A stretch of 64,000 bases of DNA from positions 558,001 to 622,000 of the forward strand of contig NZ_JBNILN010000001.1 in NCBI RefSeq assembly GCF_050107715.1. Reading direction: 5' to 3'. The notes under the pieces were generated by a model. It searched no databases. It was not told where the DNA came from and worked only from the letters and a program-made list of their open reading frames with translations. A program made the position numbers and the translations under genes. The DNA is from Metabacillus_B sp050107715 (GTDB lineage: Bacteria; Bacillota; Bacilli; Bacillales; Bacillaceae). Positions 49,886 to 59,795 of this stretch are shown here, one piece after another (within the stretch, counting starts at the first letter, position 1; the number at the start of each line of letters is the position of its first letter).

Positions 49886-50914
49886 TTATTGCCGGGCTGT
49901 CAGCTTTGTGAGGAAGGAGTCGGCGGCTGCGAGAGTGGTGCCGTTGTAGTAGTAGCTGACAATTTCCTTGTAGGATTTTCCGTCCATGGCCATGAAGTTG
50001 GCTCCGTATTGGCTCATTCCGACACCGTGGCCGTAGCCTTTTGTTTGGATGACCACGTTTCCGTCTTTCAGCGTCCAGGTGAAGTCGGTCGATTTTAAGG
50101 CGAGCTTGGAGCGCACGTCCCGGCCAGTTAAGGTCTTGCCTCCGATTTCTACTTTTGCTACGCGGTTGCTGGATGTTCGTTCGGTTACTTTTCCGACGGA
50201 GCCTGCGGATGTTAGTTTGACGCCGAGTTTTTTTTCAAACTCAGCGACCGGGAAAATTTGCTGATTATAGTATTTCGGTGATTCCTCGTCCCATGGGCTT
50301 TTGACGCTGCGTAAATATGGAAGGGCGTTGGCCCAGTAGTCTTCTGAATTTTCGGTATAGCCATTGCTTGTGGAGAAGAAGGACGCGGTGATGGGCTTGT
50401 CTTCGTACGTGAGGATTTGCCCGGCTGTTCCTGATACGGCAGTCTGGACTTTTTCTGCACGCCAGCTGTAGTCGCTTCCCCAGATTCTTTTTAATTCTTC
50501 TTTGTTTTTGTACACTTGATGGATGACTGTGTCTGTTACGTTTGCTTTAGAGCCAGCCGGAGTGGCAATGCCGGTGCCGGCTGTGAGCTGTTTAACGATG
50601 ACGGTTCTTGCTGCGAGCGCCTGTGCTTTTAACGCCTCCTCCTCAAAGTCCGCCGGCATTTCAGAGGCGACGACCCCGAATACGTATTCTTCGAGTGGCA
50701 CGTTTTCTACTTTTTTCGCTGCTGTCCGGTACACGGATACGGCTACGTCCGTTTCGGATTTAATCTGGTTCTCCTGTTTTTCCTTCTGCTCGATTTCTTC
50801 TCCCAGCTGTCCGCCAGATTTGCTGACAAAGGGAGAAACTAGCAGTGCCGGAATCATGAGAACTAATACAAAAAGTCCGGCTAGTCCGATCCATAGCGGT
50901 TTCAATGAATTCAT
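49886..50914 (-). CDS. spoIID: Stage II sporulation protein D
   Basis: A 342-residue lytic transglycosylase acting on septal peptidoglycan during engulfment, with SpoIIM and SpoIIP. One N-terminal helix (about 6-26) anchors it. VPLEEYVFGVVASEMPADFEEEALKAQALAARTV (about 74-107) contains the catalytic Glu of the SpoIID domain. KGYGHGVGMSQYGA (about 292-305) is the second conserved block. GGAGG precedes the ATG. It is transcribed from the gap upstream, away from murAA. Confidence 0.95.
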   Translation of the reverse strand: MNSLKPLWIGLAGLFVLVLMIPALLVSPFVSKSGGQLGEEIEQKEKQENQIKSETDVAVSVYRTAAKKVENVPLEEYVFGVVASEMPADFEEEALKAQALAARTVIVKQLTAGTGIATPAGSKANVTDTVIHQVYKNKEELKRIWGSDYSWRAEKVQTAVSGTAGQILTYEDKPITASFFSTSNGYTENSEDYWANALPYLRSVKSPWDEESPKYYNQQIFPVAEFEKKLGVKLTSAGSVGKVTERTSSNRVAKVEIGGKTLTGRDVRSKLALKSTDFTWTLKDGNVVIQTKGYGHGVGMSQYGANFMAMDGKSYKEIVSYYYNGTTLAAADSFLTKLTARQ

Positions 50915-51355
50915 CCACTTGAGCCTCCTGGTTGAGTATGCTTATACTCCATCCTATGGGCTTGGACAACCATTTATTACTTATATTGGCAAACAAGCGC
51001 CGTCCTGCCCGCAAGCGCCTGTTCTCTTATTCTCCCCGGCTGCCGGTGCTCCTGTTCAGCTCTCCTTTCGTTGTTTTATCATCTATTCTGTCAATATGGA
51101 TTGTTTTCTGCATCGTCAGGACCGCTATTATAGAAGCGCCGGTGGAAAAAAGACGAAATAAGTCATGTCCGGTTGTTTCTGCATCTGCCTGTCTTCTTTC
51201 TCCCCATTTTAATCATTTAATTTCAAAAAATTCAGTTTTTTAAAAGCGGAAAGGAATGATTTTGTTCAAATCCAGGTATACTGATAGTGTTCCAGCTTAG
51301 CACAGCCAATAAAAAGAACCCGCCCAGATGGCGAGTCCCGTTTTAGCGTATAAAA
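50915..51355. other. spoIID upstream region and murAA terminator
   Basis: This 441-bp gap contains an inverted repeat GAGTAT/ATACTC (50934-50950) just before spoIID. On the minus strand GCATACTC there, with CATA 14 bp upstream, resembles a sigma-E promoter but lies almost on the ribosome-binding site. The right end is the murAA terminator. No credible gene was seen despite open frames on the plus strand. Confidence 0.4.
51306..51344 (-). terminator. Terminator of murAA
   Basis: GGACTCGCC/GGGCGGGTTC pairs imperfectly around ATCT and runs into TTTTTATT on the minus strand. Confidence 0.6.
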
Positions 51356-52666
51356 TTATGCATTTAAGTCCGAGACAGCTTTTGGTTCTGCTGTGATGGA
51401 TTCTTCATTTTGCGAGATCCGTTCGATGTCGGCTCCGATTCCGGCAAGCTTGCCGTGGAAATTTACGTAGCCGCGGTCGATGTGCTTAAGTTCAGTTACA
51501 CGTGTGTAGCCTTCTGACACAAGGCCTGCCAGAACGAGTGCAGCACCTGCACGAAGATCGGTTGCTGCTACTTCAGCTCCTTGAAGCGCTCCCGGTCCTT
51601 CGATGATAACGGAACGTCCTTCAATTTTAATATCCCCGTTCATGCGGCGGAATTCTTCCACATGCATAAAGCGGTTTTCGAATACCGTTTCTGTAATCAT
51701 GCTTGTTCCCTTGGCCTGAAGCAGCAATGCCATCATTTGAGATTGCATGTCTGTCGGGAATCCAGGGTGAGGCATGGTTTTAATGTCGATCGCTTTTAAT
51801 TCTTCAGGTCCAATGACTCGCAAACCATCCTTTTCCTCGATGATTTCGATACCCATTTCCTTCATTTTTGCAACGAGTGATGCGAGGTGTTCAGGTACGG
51901 CACCTTGCACAAGTACGTTTCCGCCTGTGATCGCAGCAGCGACCATGAAGGTTCCTGCTTCAATACGGTCAGGAATGATGTTATGACGGGCGCCTTTTAA
52001 GGATGCGACTCCTTCAATCCGGATTGTGCCTGTTCCGGCACCGCGGATTTTTCCGCCCATTGCATTGATGTAGTTTGCCAGGTCAACGATCTCCGGCTCT
52101 TTTGCACAGTTTTCGAGGGTGGTTGTGCCCTCTGCAAGTGCAGCCGCCATAATGATATTTTCAGTGGCGCCGACACTTGGGAAATCCAAATAAATTTTAG
52201 CTCCCTGCAGTCTGCCTTTTACTTCGGCGTCGATGAAGCCATTTCCTACTTTAATGACGGCTCCCATCGCTTCGAAGCCTTTAAGATGCTGATCAATCGG
52301 ACGTGACCCGATGGCACAGCCGCCCGGCAGCGCAACTCTGGCGCGGCCAAGTCTTGCCAAAAGCGGACCCATCACAAGGACGGATGCACGCATTTTGCGC
52401 ACATATTCAAACGGTGCTTCTGTACGAAGCTCGCTGGATGCATCTACAATTACCTGATTGTTTTCAAAATGAACATCTGCACCGAGGTGGCGCAGAACTT
52501 CATTAATCGTATATACATCGGAGAGCGTAGGTACATCACAAATAATGCTCTTTTCTTCACTGGCTAATAAGGATGCAGCGATAACCGGCAAAACGGCGTT
52601 TTTGGCACCTTCTACCTTAACTGTGCCGTTCAACTTCTGACCGCCGCGGACGATGATTTTTTCCAA
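51356..52666 (-). CDS. murAA: UDP-GlcNAc 1-carboxyvinyltransferase MurAA
   Basis: A 436-residue enzyme for the first committed step of peptidoglycan synthesis, transferring enolpyruvate from PEP to UDP-GlcNAc. The EPSP-synthase fold starts MEKIIVRGGQKLNGTVKVEGAKNAVLPV. The catalytic Cys lies in ALPGGCAIGSRPIDQHLKG (about 115), the fosfomycin target. RAGAALVLAGLVSEGYT is conserved near the end. It lies between spoIID and ywmB, as in B. subtilis murAA. Confidence 0.97.
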   Translation of the reverse strand: MEKIIVRGGQKLNGTVKVEGAKNAVLPVIAASLLASEEKSIICDVPTLSDVYTINEVLRHLGADVHFENNQVIVDASSELRTEAPFEYVRKMRASVLVMGPLLARLGRARVALPGGCAIGSRPIDQHLKGFEAMGAVIKVGNGFIDAEVKGRLQGAKIYLDFPSVGATENIIMAAALAEGTTTLENCAKEPEIVDLANYINAMGGKIRGAGTGTIRIEGVASLKGARHNIIPDRIEAGTFMVAAAITGGNVLVQGAVPEHLASLVAKMKEMGIEIIEEKDGLRVIGPEELKAIDIKTMPHPGFPTDMQSQMMALLLQAKGTSMITETVFENRFMHVEEFRRMNGDIKIEGRSVIIEGPGALQGAEVAATDLRAGAALVLAGLVSEGYTRVTELKHIDRGYVNFHGKLAGIGADIERISQNEESITAEPKAVSDLNA

Positions 52667-52698
52667 GGTATTCCCCTCCGCGTCCCAAATTCTCTATA

Positions 52699-53445
52699 TT
52701 AATATTCAGTCGTGATGATTGGTGTTCCTGCGACTACACTAGTATTTTCGCCCAATCCGCCGGATCTAACGGCTATTTGCACATTCATTCTGCCTTGTTC
52801 AGCTGGAATCGTTCCCTTCCAGCGTGCTGTGTATGCGGATACCGATACGAACGCTTCTTCTTTAAGCTGTTCAAGCGGTTCTGCGTTAAATTCGTTGAGC
52901 AAAGCATCAGCAAGATGCAAAACACCTACCATCTTATCATCTCTACTGCCTTTAATACAAGAGAAAATTGTGGGATTTTCATGAATAATGTCGAATGATT
53001 GCTTTTTAACATACTGATAAATGCCGGTCCATTTTTTGGAAGCATTTCCACGTCCATGGACCTGATACAGGATATACGAATTCGATTGAGTGTTTGTGTC
53101 GGTTGAAATAATCTGCAGCGTTTCCGTGGCACCCAGATCTTTGTTCATTCTGGTGCCCGCCGCCTTCCATCCATTGCTGGTCCGTTCAATCGACCAATTA
53201 TAAAGACGATGCTTCTGTGTAAAACGTTTCACATTTTCGGAAAATTTTCCGGCTGGCAGCGAAATATTCTTTTTTGTGTAGAGTGTCCACTCTTCCACTT
53301 CAATGCCTTGTTTTATGAAGGCTTCTGCCAGCTGCTGAACCTCAGGCGTTTCAGCGGCCTCGCCAAAGTTCCCGTATACTGAAGCGACGACAGCAAACAT
53401 GATTCCAGTAATGATGATCTGTTTTATTTTATCCATTCCGTCCAC
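52699..53445 (-). CDS. ywmB: YwmB family secreted protein
   Basis: A 248-residue protein with an N-terminal signal or anchor (IIITGIMFAVVASVYG, about 9-24) and a TATA-box-like alpha/beta fold known as the YwmB domain, function unknown. The GTG at 53445 has AAGGAG close upstream; an ATG three codons later is an alternative. Located just upstream of murAA as in Bacillus. Confidence 0.85.
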   Translation of the reverse strand: MDGMDKIKQIIITGIMFAVVASVYGNFGEAAETPEVQQLAEAFIKQGIEVEEWTLYTKKNISLPAGKFSENVKRFTQKHRLYNWSIERTSNGWKAAGTRMNKDLGATETLQIISTDTNTQSNSYILYQVHGRGNASKKWTGIYQYVKKQSFDIIHENPTIFSCIKGSRDDKMVGVLHLADALLNEFNAEPLEQLKEEAFVSVSAYTARWKGTIPAEQGRMNVQIAVRSGGLGENTSVVAGTPIITTEY

Positions 53446-53688
53446 GTCCTCTCCTTACTAACAGTGTTGCCGGAGAGCGTTTGGACATACGTGGAAAAAG
53501 TCGTCATTCTTCTACAGATTGAAGCATTTTACAAGGTCTTTTGTACTGTTCAGCGTGGGGTTTAACAGAATCAGAAAGCGCTTTGATTCTTCGGCCAGAC
53601 CCATGCTGGTCAGCAAAATTGTGCCGCTGGGATTGTTCTACTGCAACCCCTTCTCCACCTATATTCCCAGAGGATTCCGGCGGTAAAC

Positions 53689-53919
53689 TTAAAAAAGCGA
53701 AGGGAGTTCTTTTGACCAGAAAAAATAGTCAAGAAAGAAGCTGCTGGCAAGGTAGGCGATGCTGATGGTCAGCAATATAAACAGAACCCGCGCCTGCACG
53801 ACGCGGCCGCTTCTGATAAATTTGTCGAAATTTAGCGACTGAAGCGCCCACCAGGTGACAGCAATAAAAAATAAATGCGACACGAGTCCGGTTAAAGCAT
53901 TTTGTGTGATTTCAATCAT
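53689..53919 (-). CDS. ywzB: YwzB-like small membrane protein
   Basis: A 76-residue DUF1146 protein with two helices (about 9-27, LTGLVSHLFFIAVTWWALQSL; about 43-64, ARVLFILLTISIAYLASSFFL). SLNFDKFIR between them is family-typical. Function is unknown. It lies between ywmB and the complex I operon, with 243 bp of apparently featureless sequence on the ywmB side. Confidence 0.85.
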   Translation of the reverse strand: MIEITQNALTGLVSHLFFIAVTWWALQSLNFDKFIRSGRVVQARVLFILLTISIAYLASSFFLDYFFWSKELPSLF

Positions 53920-54033
53920 CCTATTCCTCCAAATGCGATTAGTGAGCGGTTTTGTATGCTGATTTCAGTAAATCACTGGAGATGGGCATGCTTTCACCGC
54001 AAAGCAAAATGCTATTTTATCATTTCTTATGCA

Positions 54034-54059
54034 GTAAAAAAAAGAGGTTTTCACCTCTC
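54034..54059 (-). terminator. Terminator of the nuo operon
   Basis: AGAGGT/ACCTCT with a GAAA loop, followed by a run of eight T on the minus strand, beyond the nuoN stop. Confidence 0.7.
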
Positions 54060-54096
54060 CTATTATATCGCCCGGCCGCTGTAAAATGTTTAATAA

Positions 54097-55554
54097 TTAA
54101 AAGATGTGCGGGAAAATCCCGAAGAAAACAGTACCAGCTGTGCAGATGATGATGACTGCCCCCGCAGCAGGGTGAAAGCGGAGGGGCTTTTGTTCCTTTC
54201 CCTGTCTAAAAAAGATCTGGGTGAATACCTGAAAATAATACACGTACGAAATGATCGTCGTTCCGAGCATGATGGCGGCGAGAAAAATCATCGGTGTTTC
54301 TCCTGTAAATGCGCTTAACAGGATGGTCAGCTTCGCCATGAATCCGGCTGTGCCCGGAATACCTGCCAGGGACAGCAGAAAAATCCCCATCAGCACGGCA
54401 AGAACAGGAGATCTTCTATACATCCCCGCAAAGGAAGCCATATCTCCCGAACCCGTCTGCTGCTCAGTCAGCATCAGAATGGCGAAAGCTCCGGCGTTCA
54501 TAAACAGATAGGCAAACAAGTAAAACCAAATGGCATCGAACACGAGCGGCGAGCCCGGGGATGCGAAGGCGACAAGTACATATCCGGCATGTCCGATTGA
54601 GGAATAGGCAAGCATTCTCTTCACATTCCGCTGTTTCAATGCAATGACATTGCCGGCAATCATCGTAATGGCCGCTAGGACGGCTATATAAGGCTGCAAT
54701 TCAATGAAAAGAGGCTCTCCATCCAGAATGGATGCATTTATGAAAATGGTATAAAAGAGCCGGATGATCAGGATAAATCCTGCTGTTTTCGAAACTACGC
54801 TCAGGAATGCTGTAACCGAGGTTGGTGCTCCTTCATACACATCCGGAACCCACATATGGTAAGGGGCGGCTGCAATTTTAAAGGAAAGACCGGTAAAAAT
54901 GATGAAAAAGGACAGGCCGAGAATAAACAGGTGATTGGTATTTTCCAGGCTTTGAAGCGCAGCGCTCATTTCCGTTAATGAGACCGTGCCGGTGATGCCG
55001 TACAGGTAGCTCATTCCAAAAAGAGTAATGGCCGTTGCGGCTCCGCCGTTGACAACGTATTTCAGGGCGGCTTCATTGGATTTGCTGTTGTTTTTCTTGA
55101 AGCCGGCTAAAATGTAGGAGGAAATGGATAGAAGCTCAAGGCCGACAAAAAGGGTGATGAGATCCCTGCTCGAGCTCATGAACATCCCCCCGAGAAGGGC
55201 AGTGAGCCAGAGAGTGAAAAATTCACTCCGGTGCGTCACTTCTGATTTTTTCTCCTGGAAGGATAGGAGATAGATGAGAGCAGCACCGGCCAGCAGCAAG
55301 GTTTTAAACAGTTTTGCGAAGCCATCGAGCACGAAGCTTTCTCCAAGAATGCCGTTTGCATCATCCGGATTTAAAAACAGGAGGACCGATCCTGCTCCAA
55401 CGATGGAGGCAAGCCCTATATAGCCAAGCCAATCCTTGTTGAATTTTTTCGGCAGCAGCAGGTCCAGGACAGAAATGAGGATGACTCCGCCAAGAATGAT
55501 CCATTCCGGTGTCATCAGCAGCCAATTGTAGGAAAGCAGTGTTTGGGCATCCAT
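54097..55554 (-). CDS. nuoN: NADH-quinone oxidoreductase subunit N
   Basis: A 485-residue antiporter-like membrane subunit with about 14 helices. GLELLSISSYILAGF and FKIAAAPYHMWVPDVYEGAP (about 225-244) carry the conserved Lys and the family motif. KRMLAYSSIGHAGY follows. It is the last gene of the operon. ATG 55554 has GGAGG seven bases upstream; it overlaps nothing and ends at a terminator. Confidence 0.95.
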   Translation of the reverse strand: MDAQTLLSYNWLLMTPEWIILGGVILISVLDLLLPKKFNKDWLGYIGLASIVGAGSVLLFLNPDDANGILGESFVLDGFAKLFKTLLLAGAALIYLLSFQEKKSEVTHRSEFFTLWLTALLGGMFMSSSRDLITLFVGLELLSISSYILAGFKKNNSKSNEAALKYVVNGGAATAITLFGMSYLYGITGTVSLTEMSAALQSLENTNHLFILGLSFFIIFTGLSFKIAAAPYHMWVPDVYEGAPTSVTAFLSVVSKTAGFILIIRLFYTIFINASILDGEPLFIELQPYIAVLAAITMIAGNVIALKQRNVKRMLAYSSIGHAGYVLVAFASPGSPLVFDAIWFYLFAYLFMNAGAFAILMLTEQQTGSGDMASFAGMYRRSPVLAVLMGIFLLSLAGIPGTAGFMAKLTILLSAFTGETPMIFLAAIMLGTTIISYVYYFQVFTQIFFRQGKEQKPLRFHPAAGAVIIICTAGTVFFGIFPHIF

Positions 55555-55558
55555 TTCT

Positions 55559-57052
55559 TTATCCTCCAATCCCTTTCATAATGGTTTCAATGGCGGGCTG
55601 CAGCGGTACGGCGAGTCCATCCGGGAAAATACCGATTGAAATAATCAGGACGAGCAGCACCCAGGCGGGGCCTGCTTCCTGCCATCTCAAGTCCTGTGTG
55701 GGCTCAGCCAGTCCTTTTTCTTTGCCGAAGGTCATGGACAAAATCGCCCTCAGCACATAAACAGCCGTTAAAATGAGACCAAGCGCAGCAACGGCGCCAA
55801 GCTCCGGCTGAACGAGAAAGATCCCCATAAAGGCCATTAATTCACTGATAAATCCGGACATTCCCGGAAGTCCGAGTGATGCCATCCCGCCGGCCAGCAG
55901 AATACCGGAAAGCTGCGGAAGCCTTTTGGCCAGCCCGCCGAGCTCCCTGATGTCAGTAGTCTGAAAGCGCATCGCCAGCTGTCCGGCGAGGAGGAACAGC
56001 AGGGCGGAGATGAAGCCGTGGGAAACCGTCTGAAAAATGGCTCCCTGAATTCCTGCTTCATTCACGGCTCCCAGGCCGATTAGGACGATGCCCATATGCG
56101 AGACACTTGAATAGGCAAGAATCCTTTTGAAGTCTGTCTGGATGAGTGCGAGAAGAGCCCCGTATAGAAAGTTGACCGTTCCTAAAATCAGGAAGGCCGT
56201 TCCAAGTGTCTGAAACGCTTCGGGGAAAATTCCCATACCGAAGCGGATCAGCCCGTAAGCTCCGATTTTCAGGAGTACGCCTGAGTGAAGCATGACCACC
56301 GGCGGCGGCGCCTGGGCATGAACGTGCACCATCCAGGTATGCAATGGCACAATCGGAAGCTTTACACCGAACGAAACAAGGAGTGCAAGCATCAGGCCAA
56401 GCTGAAGAGGTTCTGGAAAATCCTTAGCCAGATCAATCAGCTTCCCGATGTTCACCGTTCCGGTGAGGGCAAATAAGTAAACGATGACAATCAGAAGCAC
56501 GGCCGAACCCGCTCCATTAAAGAGGAGGTAATACCAGGCTGCTTTTTCCCGCTCGCGGAAGCCCCATTTTCCAATCAGAAAAAACATCGGAACGAGGGTC
56601 ACTTCAAGAAAGATGAAAAACAGAATCAGATTCTCAGCAGCAAAAACCCCGAGCATGCCGGTCTCTACAATCAGCAGCAGGGAAAAGTAAGCCTTCAGGC
56701 CGGATTGAATCAATGCGGATGAAAAGGCAGCAAGCACTGCCAGGACAGAGGCAAGGATGAGCATGATCAAAGAAAAGCCGTCGATGCCAAGCTCATAATC
56801 CACTGTAAAAAAATACTCTCCGCCAAGACTGACGCTGCCCATTTTGAACCAGGGGACGGAAACCGTGAACCGCTCAATTCCGGCCCCAAGCGCATACTGG
56901 ACGAGAATGATACTTGAAAGGATGAGAGCCGGCATCGCAGCAAAAACTCCGGTAAGCCTAACCGCCCGCACATGTTTTTTGGGGATAAACAGAAGAACGG
57001 CTGCTCCGGCAAGCGGGGAAAACACGAGCAAAGTCAAAACAAGACTGTTCAT
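55559..57052 (-). CDS. nuoM: NADH-quinone oxidoreductase subunit M
   Basis: A 497-residue proton-pumping antiporter-like subunit. Key motifs are FLEVTLVPMFFLIGKWG (with the conserved Glu), VKLPIVPLHTWMVHVHAQAPPPVVML (about 222-247) and KRILAYSSVSHMGIV. The start overlaps the nuoL stop by four bases (ATGA). The gap to nuoN is 4 bp from its chosen start. Confidence 0.95.
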   Translation of the reverse strand: MNSLVLTLLVFSPLAGAAVLLFIPKKHVRAVRLTGVFAAMPALILSSIILVQYALGAGIERFTVSVPWFKMGSVSLGGEYFFTVDYELGIDGFSLIMLILASVLAVLAAFSSALIQSGLKAYFSLLLIVETGMLGVFAAENLILFFIFLEVTLVPMFFLIGKWGFREREKAAWYYLLFNGAGSAVLLIVIVYLFALTGTVNIGKLIDLAKDFPEPLQLGLMLALLVSFGVKLPIVPLHTWMVHVHAQAPPPVVMLHSGVLLKIGAYGLIRFGMGIFPEAFQTLGTAFLILGTVNFLYGALLALIQTDFKRILAYSSVSHMGIVLIGLGAVNEAGIQGAIFQTVSHGFISALLFLLAGQLAMRFQTTDIRELGGLAKRLPQLSGILLAGGMASLGLPGMSGFISELMAFMGIFLVQPELGAVAALGLILTAVYVLRAILSMTFGKEKGLAEPTQDLRWQEAGPAWVLLVLIISIGIFPDGLAVPLQPAIETIMKGIGG

Positions 57053-58938
57053 TTTAAGATCCCCCCTGTCAGCATAAAGACGGCAGCGAGCAGCGCAAGG
57101 CCCAGAAATGCTGCAGCTGCATACACCTGGGTCTGGCCGCTTTGCAGGCTGGAGCCGGCTGTCCCAAGCCCCTGCACAAGCGCTGCGGCTCCTTTAACCA
57201 GGGTATCTACCAAATAGCGCTCAATCAATTGGCAAAGGAAAGCGATGGCCCTTACCGCTGCAAGGATGGTCACTTTATACAGCTCATCGATATAGTATTT
57301 ATCCAGCAGCACCTGATGGATCATCGGAATTTTTTTCCGGATCGCGTTTCTTTGGATCCAGCCTTTTTCGTAAATGGCGTAAGCAAGCCCGATTCCTGCA
57401 AGTGAAGCTGTTACCGCCGTGATCATGATCCACAGCGGAGCCGGTTCATGTGCCTCTCCGGGCTGCAGCCATTCGCCCAGACCCGGAAACCACGGCGTAT
57501 TAATGAATCCGGCAAAAATCGCAAGTACAGCAAGAACCAACATCGGGACAATCATAAGTGGTCCCGATTCTGCCCCTCTCTCAAGCTTTACGCCGGTCTG
57601 TACTTCCGGACTGACCGCTGCGGCCGCCTCTCCCGTTCCGTTTCCGAAAACGAGGAAGAACAGGCGGAACATATAGAAGGCTGTGAAAAAGGAAGCGAGG
57701 ACGGAGATCCAGAACAAACCCGGATTGCCATGAAGCCAGACCGAGGCGAGAATTTCATCCTTGCTGAAAAATCCGGCAAACAGCGGAAACCCGCTAATCG
57801 ATAAGGCCCCGGTCAGAAATAAGGGTCCTGTCCACGGAAGCCTTCTCCAAAGGCCTCCCATTTTCCGGATGTCCTGTGTATGAACGGCATGGATGACGCT
57901 TCCGGCCGCTAAAAACAGGAGAGCTTTGAAGAAGGCATGGGTCAGCAGATGAAAAATTCCGGCCGTGTAGCCTGATGAACCAAGAGCAACCATCATAAAG
58001 CCGAGCTGGCTGACGGTTGAATAGGCGAGCACCCGCTTCATATCCGTCTGCACAAGCCCGATGCTTGCCGCGAAAATAGCTGTAAACCCACCTGTCACCG
58101 CCACAACGGTCAGAGCCGTTCCGCTCGCTTCGAACAGCGGGTACATCAGGGCAGTGAGGTACACACCCGCTGCCACCATCGTAGCCGCATGGATGAGAGC
58201 CGAGACTGGCGTCGGACCTTCCATCGCATCCGGAAGCCACGTATGCAGCGGAAATTGCCCTGACTTTCCGATGGCCCCGGCAAAAATCAACAGGGCAATA
58301 AGAGTCAGCATCCCGTTAGAAATGGCTCCCGCACCGACGTATTGAAAAATCACATCATATTCAAAGCTGCCTGTTTGAGAGAAAAGAAGGAGCATCCCTA
58401 CTAAAAGCCCGACGTCCCCGATTCTAGTCATGATAAAGGCTTTCTGTGCTGCTTTTTTGGCCGATTCCTTTGAAAAATAAAAGCCGATCAGCAGGAATGA
58501 GCCAAGTCCGACAAGCTCCCAGAAAACGTAAAGCTGCAGGAGATTGGCTGTCATCACAAGCCCGAGCATGGCAAACGTAAACAGACCAAGGTACGCATAG
58601 AAAATGGGTATCCGCTCATCCTCTGCCATATAAACCTTGGAATACATATGTACGAGAAGACTGACGAGGGAAACCGTAATCAGCATAAGAGCATTAAGCT
58701 GGGTGATTTCAAAGCCTGCTGTAATGTGAAAATCTCCGATGGAAAGCCAAATGCCCTCTGCTTTAAAGGTTTCGTGCTGAAAACGGTCCGCAAGAACAAG
58801 AATGGAAAGCAAAAAGGAAAGCAGCATAAGGCCTGTTCCAAGCCATGCACTCCATTGGGCCAGCTTCTTCCCGGAGAGGAGCAGAAGCAGGAAGGAAACG
58901 AGCGGAAAAAGCGGTATCAGCCAGGCGAATTGCATCAT
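57049..58938 (-). CDS. nuoL: NADH-quinone oxidoreductase subunit L
   Basis: A 629-residue antiporter-like subunit with the long C-terminal lateral helix. FWELVGLGSFLLIGFYFSKE, KSGQFPLHTWLPDAMEGPTPVSALIHAATMVAAGVYL (about 220-256) and KRVLAYSTVSQLGFM are present. AGGGATAGGGA lies before the first ATG. Near the end come a soluble stretch and two further helices. Confidence 0.95.
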   Translation of the reverse strand: MMQFAWLIPLFPLVSFLLLLLSGKKLAQWSAWLGTGLMLLSFLLSILVLADRFQHETFKAEGIWLSIGDFHITAGFEITQLNALMLITVSLVSLLVHMYSKVYMAEDERIPIFYAYLGLFTFAMLGLVMTANLLQLYVFWELVGLGSFLLIGFYFSKESAKKAAQKAFIMTRIGDVGLLVGMLLLFSQTGSFEYDVIFQYVGAGAISNGMLTLIALLIFAGAIGKSGQFPLHTWLPDAMEGPTPVSALIHAATMVAAGVYLTALMYPLFEASGTALTVVAVTGGFTAIFAASIGLVQTDMKRVLAYSTVSQLGFMMVALGSSGYTAGIFHLLTHAFFKALLFLAAGSVIHAVHTQDIRKMGGLWRRLPWTGPLFLTGALSISGFPLFAGFFSKDEILASVWLHGNPGLFWISVLASFFTAFYMFRLFFLVFGNGTGEAAAAVSPEVQTGVKLERGAESGPLMIVPMLVLAVLAIFAGFINTPWFPGLGEWLQPGEAHEPAPLWIMITAVTASLAGIGLAYAIYEKGWIQRNAIRKKIPMIHQVLLDKYYIDELYKVTILAAVRAIAFLCQLIERYLVDTLVKGAAALVQGLGTAGSSLQSGQTQVYAAAAFLGLALLAAVFMLTGGILK

Positions 58939-58971
58939 ATTCCCTATCCCCTTTTTCTAGGTTCTGTTTTT

Positions 58972-59286
58972 CTAATGCTTCATCGTATTGTAATCATCGA
59001 TTCGGACGGATTTGCGGCTGCGGTAAAGAGCGAACAAAATAGCCAGTCCAACCGCTGCCTCTGCCGCTGCTATCGTGATCGAAAACAGCGCGAAAACCTG
59101 CCCGGTGATCGCAGGGGCGGCTCCAAGCTTGCTGAAGGCAACGAGGTTGATGTTCACGGCATTCAGCATAAGCTCTACACAAATAAGAACAATCACCGTA
59201 TTTCGTTTAGTCAGGGCTCCGTAAAGACCGATGCAGAAAAGGATCAGGGCCAGAACGAGATAGCCGGAAAGCGGAACCGAGCTCAT
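58972..59286 (-). CDS. nuoK: NADH-quinone oxidoreductase subunit K
   Basis: A 104-residue three-helix membrane subunit with the conserved LICVELMLNAVNINLVAF (buried Glu in helix two) and ALFSITIAAAEAAVGLAIL (second Glu). It overlaps nuoJ by four bases. These residues form part of the proton path next to subunit H. Confidence 0.95.
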   Translation of the reverse strand: MSSVPLSGYLVLALILFCIGLYGALTKRNTVIVLICVELMLNAVNINLVAFSKLGAAPAITGQVFALFSITIAAAEAAVGLAILFALYRSRKSVRIDDYNTMKH

Positions 59287-59795
59287 TGCTTCTCCTCCTC
59301 TTCCTCTTTTTTTGCGAGAACAATCGCACCAATTAAGGCGGCCAGCAGCAGAACTGAGGTCAGCTCAAACGGAATTATATGCCCGGTAAAGAGCGCGATT
59401 CCGATTTGCTCCGTATTATTTTCATGAAGGGCAGCAGGCTCCCCGGTTAGATCGAGATTGTAAATCCCGATGTACATGACTACGGCAAACACGGCGATCC
59501 CCGCAAAAACAAGCCACTTTTTCAACCGTCCTGAGGCCGTCTCTTCCTCATCGGTTTTCCGGGTCAGCATGATACCGAACAGCATGATGATCGTCACCGC
59601 ACCTGAGTAAATAAGGATTTGAACAACGGCAATAAATTCAGCTGTCAGCAGAATGTACAGGCCAGCGATGCTCAGGAAGGTCAGCACGAGTGACACGAGC
59701 ATATGGATCACCTTTGTGACATTCAGCATGAGGATCCCGCCTGATATGGCTGTTAAAGAGAGAATGGCGAATGCGGCAAACTCACCTGAAATCAT
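59283..59795 (-). CDS. nuoJ: NADH-quinone oxidoreductase subunit J
   Basis: A 170-residue membrane subunit with five helices, including VVQILIYSGAVTIIMLFGIML (about 55-75, the pi-bulge helix). Overlaps at both ends with nuoI and nuoK show tight coupling. The C-terminus is a short Glu-rich tail. Confidence 0.93.
   Translation of the reverse strand: MISGEFAAFAILSLTAISGGILMLNVTKVIHMLVSLVLTFLSIAGLYILLTAEFIAVVQILIYSGAVTIIMLFGIMLTRKTDEEETASGRLKKWLVFAGIAVFAVVMYIGIYNLDLTGEPAALHENNTEQIGIALFTGHIIPFELTSVLLLAALIGAIVLAKKEEEEEKQ

Noticed and set aside
50523..51243. Plus-strand open frames opposite spoIID and in the gap
   Set aside because: Antisense to spoIID with no start signals or domain similarity.
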